Assembly (NCBI GenBank): GCA_964515175.1
Contig: CAZEUR010000002.1
Coordinates: 1 to 57,809, forward strand
DNA length: 57,809 nt
Direction: 5' to 3'
Source: CAIWGV01 sp964515175
Lineage (GTDB): Bacteria > Pseudomonadota > Alphaproteobacteria > UBA7879 > UBA5542
The first letter of the stretch is position 1. Every line of letters starts with the position of its first letter. The notes under the pieces were generated by a model. The model was not told the origin of the DNA and ran no database searches. It saw only the letters and a list, made by a program, of their open reading frames with translations. The position numbers and the translations under genes are program-made. Shown here piece after piece: positions 33,388-41,512 of the stretch.

Positions 33388-34224
33388 CTACTGTGCATTA
33401 ACCAAGCGGATCCCTTGCAGAAGATTGTGGGCGCCTTTGTGGCCTTGTTTTGTTGCGGAGATCAAATAGTGTACAAGTTGTCGCAACAAATCTTGCTCAT
33501 TATTTTGATCCACTTTTGGAATCACTAAAACGCAATAATTATATTGCGCCTCCATATGATTTTGGTCAGCAGCTAGCTTGAAATACCTTTCTGCTTCTGC
33601 AATATCTTTTGGGCCACCTTGGCCATTTGCTAAGAAAACTCCATATTTATACTGGGAATCAGCCAAAACATCGGATCGTCCGCTGTGGTTTGCGGCTAGA
33701 CCAAAAAAATGACGAGCCTTTGCGTCATCTTGCGGTTCGCCCCCGAGCCCCTCATGACACATCCATGCATAATTTCTTTGCCCTGTTATATGTCCCTTCT
33801 CTGAGGCTTCTTGGTAAAGCAATCGGGCACGTGGCAAATCTTGGTCCCCCCCCAATCCCTTTTCCAACAGGACTCCTAAATTTACCAAACTTTCTAGATC
33901 CTTTTGGGCTGCAGCCAATTCTAAATAATGTCGAGCTAAGAAGAAATCTTTATCGCAGCCTATTCCATGTATATAAAGCCTAGAGCAGAATGATTGTGCC
34001 TCACAATCTCCTTCATCGGCAGCATTTCCCATAAATTTCAGAATTTTCTTGCGCTCCTCCAGAGAGCATTTTCCGTCCAAATAAAGGTTTTTTTCTGCTT
34101 GAACTCTCTGTTTTTGAAGCGAGCGTTGATAATGAGCTGCATCTTCTCCTGCAGCGGCAAAAATAAAGGCAGGATAAATAATCACAGATAGAAAATAAAA
34201 ATATTTCGATAAAAAGTATTTCAT
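33388..34224 (-). CDS. Secreted Sel1-repeat (SLR/TPR-like) protein
   Basis: The 278-residue protein has a signal peptide (about residues 1-23, ending FIFAAA) and at least four Sel1-like repeats of about 36 residues between 70 and 250, seen as AQSFCSRLYIHGIGCDKDF, LVNLGVLLEKGLGGDQDL, QRNYAWMCHEGLGGEPQDD and SQYKYGVFLANGQGGPKDI. Sel1 repeats form alpha-alpha solenoids that bind protein partners; secreted versions are frequent in intracellular bacteria such as Legionella. The partner is unknown. It is bracketed by a 16-bp direct repeat and has its own plausible promoter, suggesting an accessory gene. Confidence 0.82.
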   Translation of the reverse strand: MKYFLSKYFYFLSVIIYPAFIFAAAGEDAAHYQRSLQKQRVQAEKNLYLDGKCSLEERKKILKFMGNAADEGDCEAQSFCSRLYIHGIGCDKDFFLARHYLELAAAQKDLESLVNLGVLLEKGLGGDQDLPRARLLYQEASEKGHITGQRNYAWMCHEGLGGEPQDDAKARHFFGLAANHSGRSDVLADSQYKYGVFLANGQGGPKDIAEAERYFKLAADQNHMEAQYNYCVLVIPKVDQNNEQDLLRQLVHYLISATKQGHKGAHNLLQGIRLVNAQ

Positions 34225-34265
34225 TAAACAATTATTTCTTAAAAAGTAAGTATTTTTCGGTTAGA

Positions 34266-34294
34266 AGATTATCATATACGTACAGCGGGATCAA
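34266..34294 (-). promoter_or_regulatory. Candidate promoter for the Sel1 gene
   Basis: On the minus strand TTGATC (34294-34289) and TAATCT (34271-34266) are separated by 17 bp, about 40 bp before the ATG at 34224. Moderate match. Confidence 0.4.
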
Positions 34295-34518
34295 GAGATT
34301 CGAAAAGAAGGAGTTTTCTGGCTCATTGAGACTAACTTGTGATGACAGAATCTGAAAGAAAATGGCGCTGCCTCATCCATATTGGACAACGAAAGTGTTT
34401 ATTGGTATGTATTTTGTTAAGGATAAAGAGTTAGGTGCCCCCAAAAGTACCCCCAGATGATTTTGTGAACGGAGTGGATTAGAAATATCGCAGATCTCTT
34501 CGTGCCATGAAGGTATCA

Positions 34519-34545
34519 ATACGCAGTGTGCAGGTTTCAAGGAAG
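34519..34545 (+). repeat. Left terminal inverted repeat of the IS982-like element
   Basis: The segment begins ATACGCAGTGTGCAGGTTTC and continues CAAGGAAG after a short run; it is matched in reverse complement at 36729-36756. The 409-bp gap 34225-34633 otherwise contains the Sel1 promoter, the second 16-bp direct repeat and a GTGCCCCCAAAAGTACCCCC stretch (34435-34454) of unknown meaning. Confidence 0.75.
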
Positions 34546-34633
34546 TATATTTTCGATTTAAAAGGGAGCATTTGGGTGAGGAGATTTATTTAGGAAGAGT
34601 GTTAGTTGCAGTATGGGCCCCCTTCTGGTGCCG

Positions 34634-35713
34634 CTAATTTTGGCTGAAGCCCCGGGATTTTTCTAGAAGTTTTAGAACGCCTGCAATAAAGATCCCGGAT
34701 AACATAAGGTTAAGGGCCAAGCTCAACATGGCAAGTGTGTTGACATAACCTGTAAATCCATACCCAACGGCAATCAACAGAACTGCTGCTCCCACTTCCC
34801 CTCGAGGAAACATCGCAATACTCAAGGCTAACCTTTCTTTCAAAGAAGCTTCTTTTCTATAACAAATTAAACAGAAAGATTTTCCTAAATTGGAAAGAAC
34901 CATTAATGCAAAAACATGCCCCACAGTCTCCTTCCAAGCGATCGCGTCGACACACATCTTTGGGAGAGAGAGCCCCACTAAGACCATGAATAAGCCCTTA
35001 ATCAATAAATCCAATGACAGAGGTTTAGGCCTAGTCTGAAGAGCAGGGTTCTTTTGAGCATGCAGCAAGCATCCACCCATAAATGCCGGAACCAAGACTT
35101 CAATGTGAATATTACTTGCGTTCTTAATTCCCAACAGAGTGCAAACCAGCGCAAGTGCGTAAAACAAAAGCCAGCCTTTTGTAGTAGGCCATAAGACTTT
35201 ATTCTGCCAGCGAAACGCTGCAAACAGAAAGGCTGCGATCAAGATAATAACAACTCCTGACTGCAGCTCAAATCCGTGCAGAAGGATCTGCAGGGGGATC
35301 AATAAAATGAGTGTTGCTAAATCGTCTAAAATGGCCAATAGCCGAGCTTTTTTAAAAACCCATGTGAGATGTAGACCTGCGGCAGTCATCATTGTAAAAA
35401 GGATTCCGGCGGATGTAGGTGCCGATGACATGGCTCCCAATGCTGAAGGGGACCAGTCGGCTTTTAAGATAAAAATAAAGTATAAAAAACACAATAAAGC
35501 TGGAGAAAATGCGGCCATAAACGCAATAAAAGCATCTTGTCTATAGGTCGTAATTTTCTTTTTATCAATTGAGAACTCCAATCCTACCTCTATCATTATA
35601 AATGCCAAACATACAGCTGTGCTGAATTCAAGAAGATCCCTCATGTTTGAGAAATCAACCATCTGTCCGAGCAAAATTCCTCCGATTAAAAGACCGCTAA
35701 AAATTAAAATCAT
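34634..35713 (-). CDS. Cation:proton antiporter, CPA2/Kef type (membrane domain only)
   Basis: From the ATG at 35713 the protein has 359 residues and about 11-12 membrane helices. Family blocks are EFSTAVCLAFIMIEVGLEFS near the start, SAPTSAGILFTMM, ILDDLATLILLI (ion-binding acidic pair) and MFPRGEVGAAVLLIAVGYG. There is no C-terminal nucleotide-binding domain. Family members exchange Na+ or K+ for protons. An upstream start at 35743 would add MSITVYRKRV. It is divergent from the IS982 transposase remnant and the two sit between matching inverted repeats, so it may be a passenger gene. The frame appears intact. Confidence 0.82.
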   Translation of the reverse strand: MILIFSGLLIGGILLGQMVDFSNMRDLLEFSTAVCLAFIMIEVGLEFSIDKKKITTYRQDAFIAFMAAFSPALLCFLYFIFILKADWSPSALGAMSSAPTSAGILFTMMTAAGLHLTWVFKKARLLAILDDLATLILLIPLQILLHGFELQSGVVIILIAAFLFAAFRWQNKVLWPTTKGWLLFYALALVCTLLGIKNASNIHIEVLVPAFMGGCLLHAQKNPALQTRPKPLSLDLLIKGLFMVLVGLSLPKMCVDAIAWKETVGHVFALMVLSNLGKSFCLICYRKEASLKERLALSIAMFPRGEVGAAVLLIAVGYGFTGYVNTLAMLSLALNLMLSGIFIAGVLKLLEKSRGFSQN

Positions 35714-35850
35714 GACCCTCTTTCTATAAACTGTGATCGACAATAGAGCCCTTTATGCCAAAGAACTTTCTGATTAAAAAGACAAAGACATGGCGTATTT
35801 TCTATAAAGATAAAAAAGCACTTAACAATCAACGTTACAGAGGTAATACC

Positions 35851-36737
35851 ATGTCCAAAGAGCATCTTATCATAGAGGTTTATTGCGTAGTAGAAGAAAC
35901 ATATAAAAAAGTTGTAGGTGAGAAAAAACTCAGAAAACGCGGGCCTTCTCCCGCATTAACCGACAGCGAAGTGCTCACGATTTTGACGGTGGGGGAATAC
36001 CTGGGCCTTGGGAGCGATAAAAAGATCTGGTCTTGTTTTAGACGTCATTGGCAGGAATGGTTCCCAAACCTTGGATGTTGAACAAGCTTTGTGAGGCAAA
36101 GCGCTAATCTGCTCGCTGTCCTTGACCGAATGCAAAGCGAAATCTCGGATCAGCTCTGTGAGGGTACGGACCTTTTTTGTTTGATGGATTCCCCATTCCG
36201 CTGTGTCACATTTGACGCTACAAACGCTCTCGTCCTTTTAAAGGGATTGCAGAGGTCGGTTGTTGTGCGGCCAAAGACCAAAAGTATTTTGGATTTAAAG
36301 AGCACCTTCTCATCTCTTATAAAGGAGTGGCACGAGCGTTATCCGTAACCCCTGCTAACGTTGATGAAAGAGATGTTCTCCGCGGGACCACTCAAAATAT
36401 CAAAGGAGATGTGATTGGGGACAAAGGACTCATACGTCCAGAGCTGAACATTACCCTAAAAAATCGCGGGATCTTCCTTCATACACCCTTGCGCAAAAAC
36501 ATGTACGACCCGCGGACAAAGTCTTTCGCATCTCAATTGATGAACATCCGACGTCAGGTTGAAACGGTCATTGGACAGCTCGTTGATCGATTCAAGATTC
36601 AGGCTATTAAAGCCAAAGATTCCTGGCATCTTATGGCTAAAATAGGTCGCAAACTCCTCAGCCATACCATCTGCTTCTTCATTAACCTATCCCGTAACCC
36701 CATGTGCCCTCTTCAACTCGAAAATCTTCTACCTTGA
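35851..36737 (+). pseudogene. IS982-family transposase, inactivated by a stop and a frameshift
   Basis: The frame starting MSKEHLIIEVYCVVEETYKK matches the N-terminus of IS982-type DDE transposases (LTDSEVLTILTVGEYLGLGS). An in-frame TGA at 36079-36081 interrupts just before FVRQSANLLAVLDRM. After FCLMDSPFRCVTFDATNA the reading moves to another frame near 36218, where RPFKGIAEVGCCAAKDQKYF, VTPANVDERDVL, KGDVIGDKGLIRPEL and QVETVIGQLVDRFKIQ continue to the stop at 36737. Both lesions destroy the enzyme. The stop codon overlaps the right inverted repeat. Such families move DNA by cut-and-paste using a DDE catalytic triad. Confidence 0.87.
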
Positions 36738-36756
36738 AAACTTGCACACTGCGTAT
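36729..36756 (+). repeat. Right terminal inverted repeat of the IS982-like element
   Basis: CTACCTTGAAAACTTGCACA and the following CTGCGTAT; the reverse complement matches 34519-34545. The transposase stop lies within it. Confidence 0.75.
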
Positions 36757-36772
36757 AGATTAAAGGTTATAG

Positions 36773-37867
36773 TTAGACTTTGGGTCCTTTCTCGGATGAA
36801 AGAAATTCTCGAGCTTTTTCCTCAGCTTTTTTCCACAGCTCATTGAGAGATTTAGGATCGCTAGAATGGGGAGTGAAATACCATATTATACGAGGAATTT
36901 TTGAAGAGGGGGCTGTCTCTGATTTTATAAATTGTTGTATGTTACCTTCTATTTGGGTAGTTTTTTCAGGATCTGTAACATAAGACCTGTGGTGCCTAGA
37001 AAAATGTACTAAAGCATGAAATATTTCCGGAATATTATCAGCATTCATTTTTTGATCATAAAATCTAAAAAAATAGTCCACTTGTTGTTTTAATGCTGCC
37101 TTGTGCTGTTCGAAGGGAGAATGAAGAAAGGAAAATACCTGATCTTCAGTGTTTAGTAGATCGATAACTCTTCCTAAATCATCGCCACATATGGGATGGG
37201 ACATAGAGGGTATATGACAATTGAATGCAAACATATTCTTCAAAATAATACATATCTTCCCAATACAATCAGCATTCATCCAGGGACGTACACATTTGCT
37301 AATTTCTGCGAAAGAGTCTAATTGACTGTAAAAAAAACTTCGGATGGAGTTAAGCCTAAGCTCTTGGCAATCAGAGGAGGTCTGAAAGTAATGCTGAGGG
37401 TATCGGATATATCCCAAGATTTTTTCGCCATCCTTTTTAGTCATCCCTGGTTGAAGAAGATATTGTGATATCTTAAGTTGAACAGGATCCTCTGGATTTG
37501 GAACAAAAGGTTCCTCTCTTACGCCAGTTGTTCTTAAGGCAGCCATTAATTCTGCAATCTGGGCAGCTTGCTGGGCCATTGTATCTGACAGAGAAGCAAC
37601 TTTCGCTTTTAGATCAGCTATCTCCTCTACCTCAGCCGGGACATCGGCACATGCAGCGGCTGCTGTGGCCATTTGGGCAGGTACTACAGGCGCAGGAGGA
37701 TTTGGATTAACTTCTGCGGCCGCTGCTCTTTGGCTTAAAAACGCTGTAGCATCCACCAAAGGAATCCCTCGACGGGCAAAAATGGCGTGCTCTTCAGGAG
37801 TTAATTCCAACGCCCCATGAGCTGTTGCTGTGATTCCAATTAAACAAAGGAGACTTTTCTTCCACAT
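36773..37867 (-). CDS. Orphan secreted protein with coiled-coil segment
   Basis: The ATG at 37867 is chosen because GAGG lies six bases upstream; the ATG at 37888 has no such site. The 364-residue product has a signal peptide (MWKKSLLCLIGITATAHG), a region rich in Ala/Pro, then a heptad-like segment with DLKAKVASLSDTMAQQAAQI near residues 85-120 and a largely helical C-terminal half containing several Cys and His residues (HFSRHHRSYVTDP). I do not recognise a family. It lies just beyond the IS982 right end and follows no operon, so an accessory or host-interaction role is possible but unproven. Confidence 0.65.
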   Translation of the reverse strand: MWKKSLLCLIGITATAHGALELTPEEHAIFARRGIPLVDATAFLSQRAAAAEVNPNPPAPVVPAQMATAAAACADVPAEVEEIADLKAKVASLSDTMAQQAAQIAELMAALRTTGVREEPFVPNPEDPVQLKISQYLLQPGMTKKDGEKILGYIRYPQHYFQTSSDCQELRLNSIRSFFYSQLDSFAEISKCVRPWMNADCIGKICIILKNMFAFNCHIPSMSHPICGDDLGRVIDLLNTEDQVFSFLHSPFEQHKAALKQQVDYFFRFYDQKMNADNIPEIFHALVHFSRHHRSYVTDPEKTTQIEGNIQQFIKSETAPSSKIPRIIWYFTPHSSDPKSLNELWKKAEEKAREFLSSEKGPKV

Positions 37868-37889
37868 GATAATCCTCAAACTCTTCATG

Positions 37890-38205
37890 GGATCTTTTTA
37901 GCGCAAAAGGGAATGTGTGGCTAGCAGAAGTTTTGACTAATTTCCTCCCCATTGATTTTTCTCAAAAAACTCGCTGTGCTACAAGCATTGAAATTCCTTC
38001 CCCGCGAGTTATTCATTTTGCATTTATAAATTGATCGTTTGGTAGATGATGAGCCGCAAGATTATCTCCTCTTTTTGAAACTGTATCAACTATGCTGTTG
38101 AAAATAATTTAGGCGGTTCTTACTACACATAAGACATCATTTTCTTTAAAAGTCCTTTGTAGGAGGCGATTTTTGGACGATATCGGATCGTATGAGAAGA
38201 GAGAA
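37890..38205. other. AT-rich intergenic region, nothing clear
   Basis: About 316 bp between the orphan secreted protein gene and the tRNA gene. I see no open frame, hairpin or promoter strong enough to call; it would contain the upstream region of the secreted-protein gene. Confidence 0.5.
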
Positions 38206-38292
38206 TGGTGCCCGCTGCCGGACTCGAACCGGCAAGGCCGCAAAGCCAACGGATTTTAAGTCCGTCGTGTCTACCTGTTCCACCAAGCGGGC
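38206..38292 (-). tRNA. tRNA-Leu (anticodon UAA)
   Basis: Read on the minus strand the 87-nt gene begins GCCCGCTTGGTGGAACAGGT, has an anticodon arm ACGGA-CTTAAAA-TCCGT with anticodon UAA, a long class II variable arm (TGGCTTTGCGGCC), a T arm with GGTTCGAGTCC and closes the 7-bp acceptor stem with AGCGGGC, discriminator A and an encoded CCA. The long variable arm confirms a leucine-type tRNA. No integrase or attachment duplicate is seen next to it. Confidence 0.97.
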
Positions 38293-38392
38293 TACGTAAT
38301 TTTATTCTTCTTGTTCAGAGGAAGTCCAAGAAGAAGACTTTTTCAACCTAACGAATCCAGGGGATTCAATCAAGCTTTTTTTAAAGAAGACC

Positions 38393-38422
38393 TAAAAAGA
38401 AAGGGCCTTGTAAAGGCCCTTT
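38393..38422 (-). terminator. Rho-independent terminator of the porin gene
   Basis: On the minus strand AAAGGGCCT, a short TTACA loop and AGGCCCTTT are followed by CTTTTT. The stem is a perfect 9 bp, about 25 bp after the porin stop. Confidence 0.88.
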
Positions 38423-38447
38423 CGAAGTTAAAGTGTTGGTAGTGCGA

Positions 38448-39638
38448 TTAGAAACGGACTCTGGATCCAAGAATAAACGCTGTACCATGGTTGCTTTTGT
38501 TTGTTGTAGGGTAGTTCGAATAAATATCCGTGCTGGATACAGTTGCGTCTGTAACAGAAGCATTTGGCGCCTTTGTTGTTACGTTATCGATTTCAACAAA
38601 TGCTTCCAAACCAGGCATCACTACGTAGTCAACAGCGGCCACAAGAACATCACCCTTAGCCTTACCGCCGGTCACTTTACGTTCCGTGTGCGTCATACCA
38701 AGAGAGGCATTCATATTGTGCGCAAAGTCATAGCCCGCAGCGATACCAAACCCTTTCGTGTTCGTAGCGTTCGTGCCTTTCCTTGCCAAAGATTTTCCAT
38801 TGTCAAAGTAAGACCCTCCAAGCTGCCAGTTTCCAACATCTCCGAGGAAACCGATCTGCCAAGCATTCACGTTGTTAACAGAGTTTCCTGTTCCTGACGA
38901 ACCGTGACCCTTACCAGACGCGTACACACCGTAGATTCCTACGTTTGCCTTGCTGAAGGAGTGGTTGTAAGACAGCGCTGTAGCCAAATGGTTTTGAACA
39001 TAAGGATACGCTGATGCGTTGTTCAGAGTTCCTGAGGAATTCGTTGTGTTTCCACTCTTGACGCGACCATAGAAGTTTGAGTTAGGCGTGAAAGAAAGCC
39101 CAAGCTGGAATCCATGAACGGTCGGAGAAGTATAAGTAATCTTCGTGGCATGATCATTGATCTGCTCGATAGACTCTCTTAAATCAACACCGCGCGTGAT
39201 GTTATAGTACTTGTTTATATCCCGACCTCTAAGAGCGCCCAAAACGTCACCAGAAGAGTACATCATTGTATCTTCAACGCCGTTAGTGTCTCCAAACTTT
39301 ACGTTTCCAAGAGATTCATGGTTCACGTAAACATAAACCTCAGACAATCCATCAGTTGTAGAGAACTTGCTGCGGTCCAAAGAAATAACAGCCATACCTC
39401 CGTAGGTAAGATTGCTGTCTGTTGTGCCAGCAACACTTACAACCAACTCACCATTTGTTTGGAAAGTCACTTCTTTTGCAGATCTTATTTTTTGGTTAAC
39501 GGCGAAACCAGCGGCCTGGACAGAACCACCGAAGCTAAGAGCAGGGCCACGAGAGAGAGGGCCAGGAACACTAGCCGAAGACTCCAGAGCCGCCAAAGAA
39601 ACGCCCGCCAAAGTCAAAGCTTTTAAAAATTTTCTCAT
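38448..39638 (-). CDS. General porin (outer-membrane beta-barrel)
   Basis: The start is the ATG at 39638 (GGAG nine bases upstream; the ATG at 39647 is too close to it). The 396-residue protein has a signal peptide (MRKFLKALTLAGVSLAALESSAS), a glycine/asparagine-rich alternation of strands, and ends VRF, the terminal phenylalanine recognised by the BAM machinery. Strand-like blocks include KITYTSPTVHGFQLGLSF, LATALSYNHSFSKANVGIYG and GIAAGYDFAHNMNASLGMTH, typical of Gram-negative porins with 16 strands as trimers. It would let small solutes diffuse through the outer membrane. It has its own promoter and terminator, so is a single-gene, probably highly expressed unit. Confidence 0.9.
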   Translation of the reverse strand: MRKFLKALTLAGVSLAALESSASVPGPLSRGPALSFGGSVQAAGFAVNQKIRSAKEVTFQTNGELVVSVAGTTDSNLTYGGMAVISLDRSKFSTTDGLSEVYVYVNHESLGNVKFGDTNGVEDTMMYSSGDVLGALRGRDINKYYNITRGVDLRESIEQINDHATKITYTSPTVHGFQLGLSFTPNSNFYGRVKSGNTTNSSGTLNNASAYPYVQNHLATALSYNHSFSKANVGIYGVYASGKGHGSSGTGNSVNNVNAWQIGFLGDVGNWQLGGSYFDNGKSLARKGTNATNTKGFGIAAGYDFAHNMNASLGMTHTERKVTGGKAKGDVLVAAVDYVVMPGLEAFVEIDNVTTKAPNASVTDATVSSTDIYSNYPTTNKSNHGTAFILGSRVRF

Positions 39639-39664
39639 ATTAAACATCTCCTAAAAAATCAAGT

Positions 39665-39692
39665 TTTATACATTTATAAAACCTCATTCCAA
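39665..39692 (-). promoter_or_regulatory. Promoter of the porin gene
   Basis: On the minus strand TTGGAA (39692-39687), 16-bp spacer, TATAAA (39670-39665), then GGAG and the ATG at 39638. Confidence 0.5.
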
Positions 39693-39747
39693 GAAAGAAC
39701 GCAATGGCAAAAAGTAGAATTCTAACAGAAACCGAAAGAGAGTTGCT

Positions 39748-39885
39748 TCATGGCAACAAATTTCTAGGGCTAGGATACGTTTTTGGAAAAGAACCATCCC
39801 CAGGCCTTTCGAGTGGGCCTTTCTTCCCGCAAGAACTGAGGAAAAGGGCGGCAAACAAAAGGCTTATTAAAAATTTGTAACTCAT
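39748..39885 (-). CDS. lptM: Small LptM/YifL-type lipoprotein
   Basis: From ATG 39885 the product is 45 residues: a lipoprotein signal peptide with lipobox LSSC (Cys17 to be acylated) followed at once by GKKGPLERPGDGSFPKTYP. This C-G-x-K-G-P-L block is the signature of the LptM-like short lipoproteins, which in E. coli assist maturation of the LPS translocon LptD. It starts 5 bp after ubiA, so is co-transcribed with it. Longer in-frame starts upstream would overlap ubiA and are rejected. Confidence 0.8.
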   Translation of the reverse strand: MSYKFLISLLFAALFLSSCGKKGPLERPGDGSFPKTYPSPRNLLP

Positions 39886-39890
39886 GCTTT

Positions 39891-40739
39891 TTACTGTAAG
39901 AGATTTGTAATCAAAATGCCAGTGTAAAAAATCAGGCCAAGCCATAGATTTTTCCTAAAAGCTTGGAGACAGCAGGGGGAAGACTTAAGATTGACCTTCT
40001 GCCCCCAGAAGAACAGGATGGATATTCCAAACAAGGTTGCGGCGAAGAGACAAGGATTCTGTTTTAGTGCAGACAGAATTCCCCACCCAAACAGCATGAT
40101 TCCATAGAAGAGGTTGATATAAAATTTTCCTCTGTTTCCAAAGCGAAGTGCTGTAGATTTAATGCCTATTCTCAAGTCATCTTCAGCATCTTGATAGGCG
40201 TAGAGGGTGTCGTAGGCGAGGGTCCAAAAAATACAGGTGATGTAGAGTAAGATGCTGGGAAACGTTATCTTTCCATACAGAGCCATTTCTCCCATGAGGG
40301 CGCCCCAATTAAAGGTGATTCCCAGGAATAGTTGAGGCCAATAGGTCCAGCGCTTCATAAAGGGGTAGAGCGCTACTAAAATCAAAGAGCTGGCCCCCAA
40401 AATTTGTGTGGGTCTATTGAATTGGAGCAATATGATGAACGCTCCACACAATTGGAGCAGCAAAAACAAGATTGCCTGAAAGACGGAGAGGGAACCTTTT
40501 GCTAAGGGGCGCTCCTTTGTGCGTGTTACATGGATATCGATATTTTTATCAACAATGTCATTAAAAGTGCACCCGGCCCCTCGCATTAGGGTGGCACCAA
40601 GGGTGAAGAGCAAAATGTATCGAAGATTAAGGGTCGGGCTCGCAAGTGCCAGAGACCACAGGCAAGGAAAGAGTAGAAGCCAAATGCCAAGGGGGCGGTT
40701 GAGGCGCATGAGGTCCATAAAAGGTCTTATATTTTTCAT
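39891..40739 (-). CDS. ubiA: 4-hydroxybenzoate polyprenyltransferase
   Basis: With the ATG at 40739 the protein has 282 residues; an upstream ATG at 40772 would run to within 2 bp of the divergent rsmE start and adds only MKYKRTPPYLQ. It is an inner-membrane enzyme with eight or nine helices. The first aspartate-rich motif is NDIVDKNID with RTKERPLA after it, and the second is YAYQDAEDDLRIGIKSTALRFG. It attaches the isoprenoid tail to 4-hydroxybenzoate in ubiquinone synthesis; ubiE lies elsewhere in the window. The LptM-like gene follows directly. Confidence 0.93.
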   Translation of the reverse strand: MKNIRPFMDLMRLNRPLGIWLLLFPCLWSLALASPTLNLRYILLFTLGATLMRGAGCTFNDIVDKNIDIHVTRTKERPLAKGSLSVFQAILFLLLQLCGAFIILLQFNRPTQILGASSLILVALYPFMKRWTYWPQLFLGITFNWGALMGEMALYGKITFPSILLYITCIFWTLAYDTLYAYQDAEDDLRIGIKSTALRFGNRGKFYINLFYGIMLFGWGILSALKQNPCLFAATLFGISILFFWGQKVNLKSSPCCLQAFRKNLWLGLIFYTGILITNLLQ

Positions 40740-40774
40740 TTGCAGGTATGGCGGGGTCCTTTTATACTTCATCT

Positions 40775-41512
40775 ATGAATTGCCTTAAATCAAAGTTTCC
40801 CAGAGTATATGTGTCTCAGCCCCTAAAGCAAGACTTAGAAGTGGTTATGACGGTCTCCCAGGCTCATTATTTGCTGCACGTTTTGAGAAAAAAAAGGGGG
40901 GACATCATCCTTCTTTTTAATGGACAAGATGGAGAATGGGAGGCAGAGATCTCTGAATCTTCTCCTAAGAAAACAATTCTTAGATGTGAAAAGGTGAGGC
41001 GTGCCCAAGAAAAGGATTCAGGGGCATGGTTTTTGTTTGCACCACTTAAGAAAGATCCATTGGCATTTTTAGTCGAAAAAGCTACAGAACTTGGGGTATC
41101 AGCGCTTTATCCTGTTGTGACCGAGCATGCGGAGACAAAGGCATTTTCCATCTCCAAGGCAGAGACTTATGCGATCGAAGCCGCAGAACAATGCGAACGG
41201 CTCACTGTGCCCCCAATTCATCCTCTTCAGCCTCTGGAAGAGTTATTACAGACGTGGCCTGAGGGGCGCGTGCTTTATGTCTGCGTGGAAAGGAAGGAGG
41301 CGCCTGCCTTATTGAAGGTATTGAATTCCTCAAAAGACGCGGCCTTCCTTGTGGGGCCTGAGGGAGGGTTTTCCGAAAAAGATCTGGATCTTTTAAAGAA
41401 ATACGATTTTGTGGCGCTTGTTAGTCTGGGGCCTTTAATCTTGCGGGCAGAGACGGCGGGGATTGTGGCTTTGGGAGTTTATGGGCAGGAGAGATTGGAG
41501 AGACAAAGATGA
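40775..41512 (+). CDS. rsmE: 16S rRNA (uracil1498-N3)-methyltransferase
   Basis: The ATG at 40775 gives 245 residues; the frame opens earlier at 40748 but that would invade the divergent ubiA upstream region. The SPOUT-fold enzyme shows the N-terminal PUA-like part (HYLLHVLRKKRGD), AFLVEKATELGVSALYPV, the SAM-knot VGPEGGFSEKDLDLL and SLGPLILRAETAGIVAL. It methylates U1498 of 16S rRNA. Its stop overlaps the start of the GT8 gene by 4 bp (ATGA), suggesting translational coupling. Confidence 0.93.
   Translation: MNCLKSKFPRVYVSQPLKQDLEVVMTVSQAHYLLHVLRKKRGDIILLFNGQDGEWEAEISESSPKKTILRCEKVRRAQEKDSGAWFLFAPLKKDPLAFLVEKATELGVSALYPVVTEHAETKAFSISKAETYAIEAAEQCERLTVPPIHPLQPLEELLQTWPEGRVLYVCVERKEAPALLKVLNSSKDAAFLVGPEGGFSEKDLDLLKKYDFVALVSLGPLILRAETAGIVALGVYGQERLERQR

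Larger units (their letters stand above)
33327..34385. repeat. 16-bp direct repeat pair bracketing the Sel1 gene
   Basis: GCCTCATCCATATTGG occurs at 33327-33342 and again at 34370-34385, each followed by a similar GAAA(AA)GTGT block. The two copies lie on either side of the Sel1-repeat gene, 1043 bp apart, in the same orientation. They may be ends of a decayed element or target duplications; the span given runs from one copy to the other. Confidence 0.55.
34519..36756 (+). mobile_element. Possible IS982-type element carrying an antiporter gene
   Basis: ATACGCAGTGTGCA plus flanking bases at 34519-34545 is the inverted match of the sequence at 36729-36756: 28 aligned positions with two mismatches and one gap. 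The right copy overlaps the end of the transposase remnant, as in compact insertion sequences. The left copy lies beyond the antiporter gene, so the antiporter and the transposase remnant are both enclosed (about 2.2 kb, against about 1 kb for a simple IS982). I found no target-site duplication. Confidence 0.5.

Noticed and set aside
34225..34633. Phage or integrase attachment site
   Set aside because: No integrase gene and no tRNA duplication; only the C-rich motif hints at it.
38206..38292. tRNA-Leu as an integration site for an island
   Set aside because: No partial tRNA repeat or integrase found on either side within the window.
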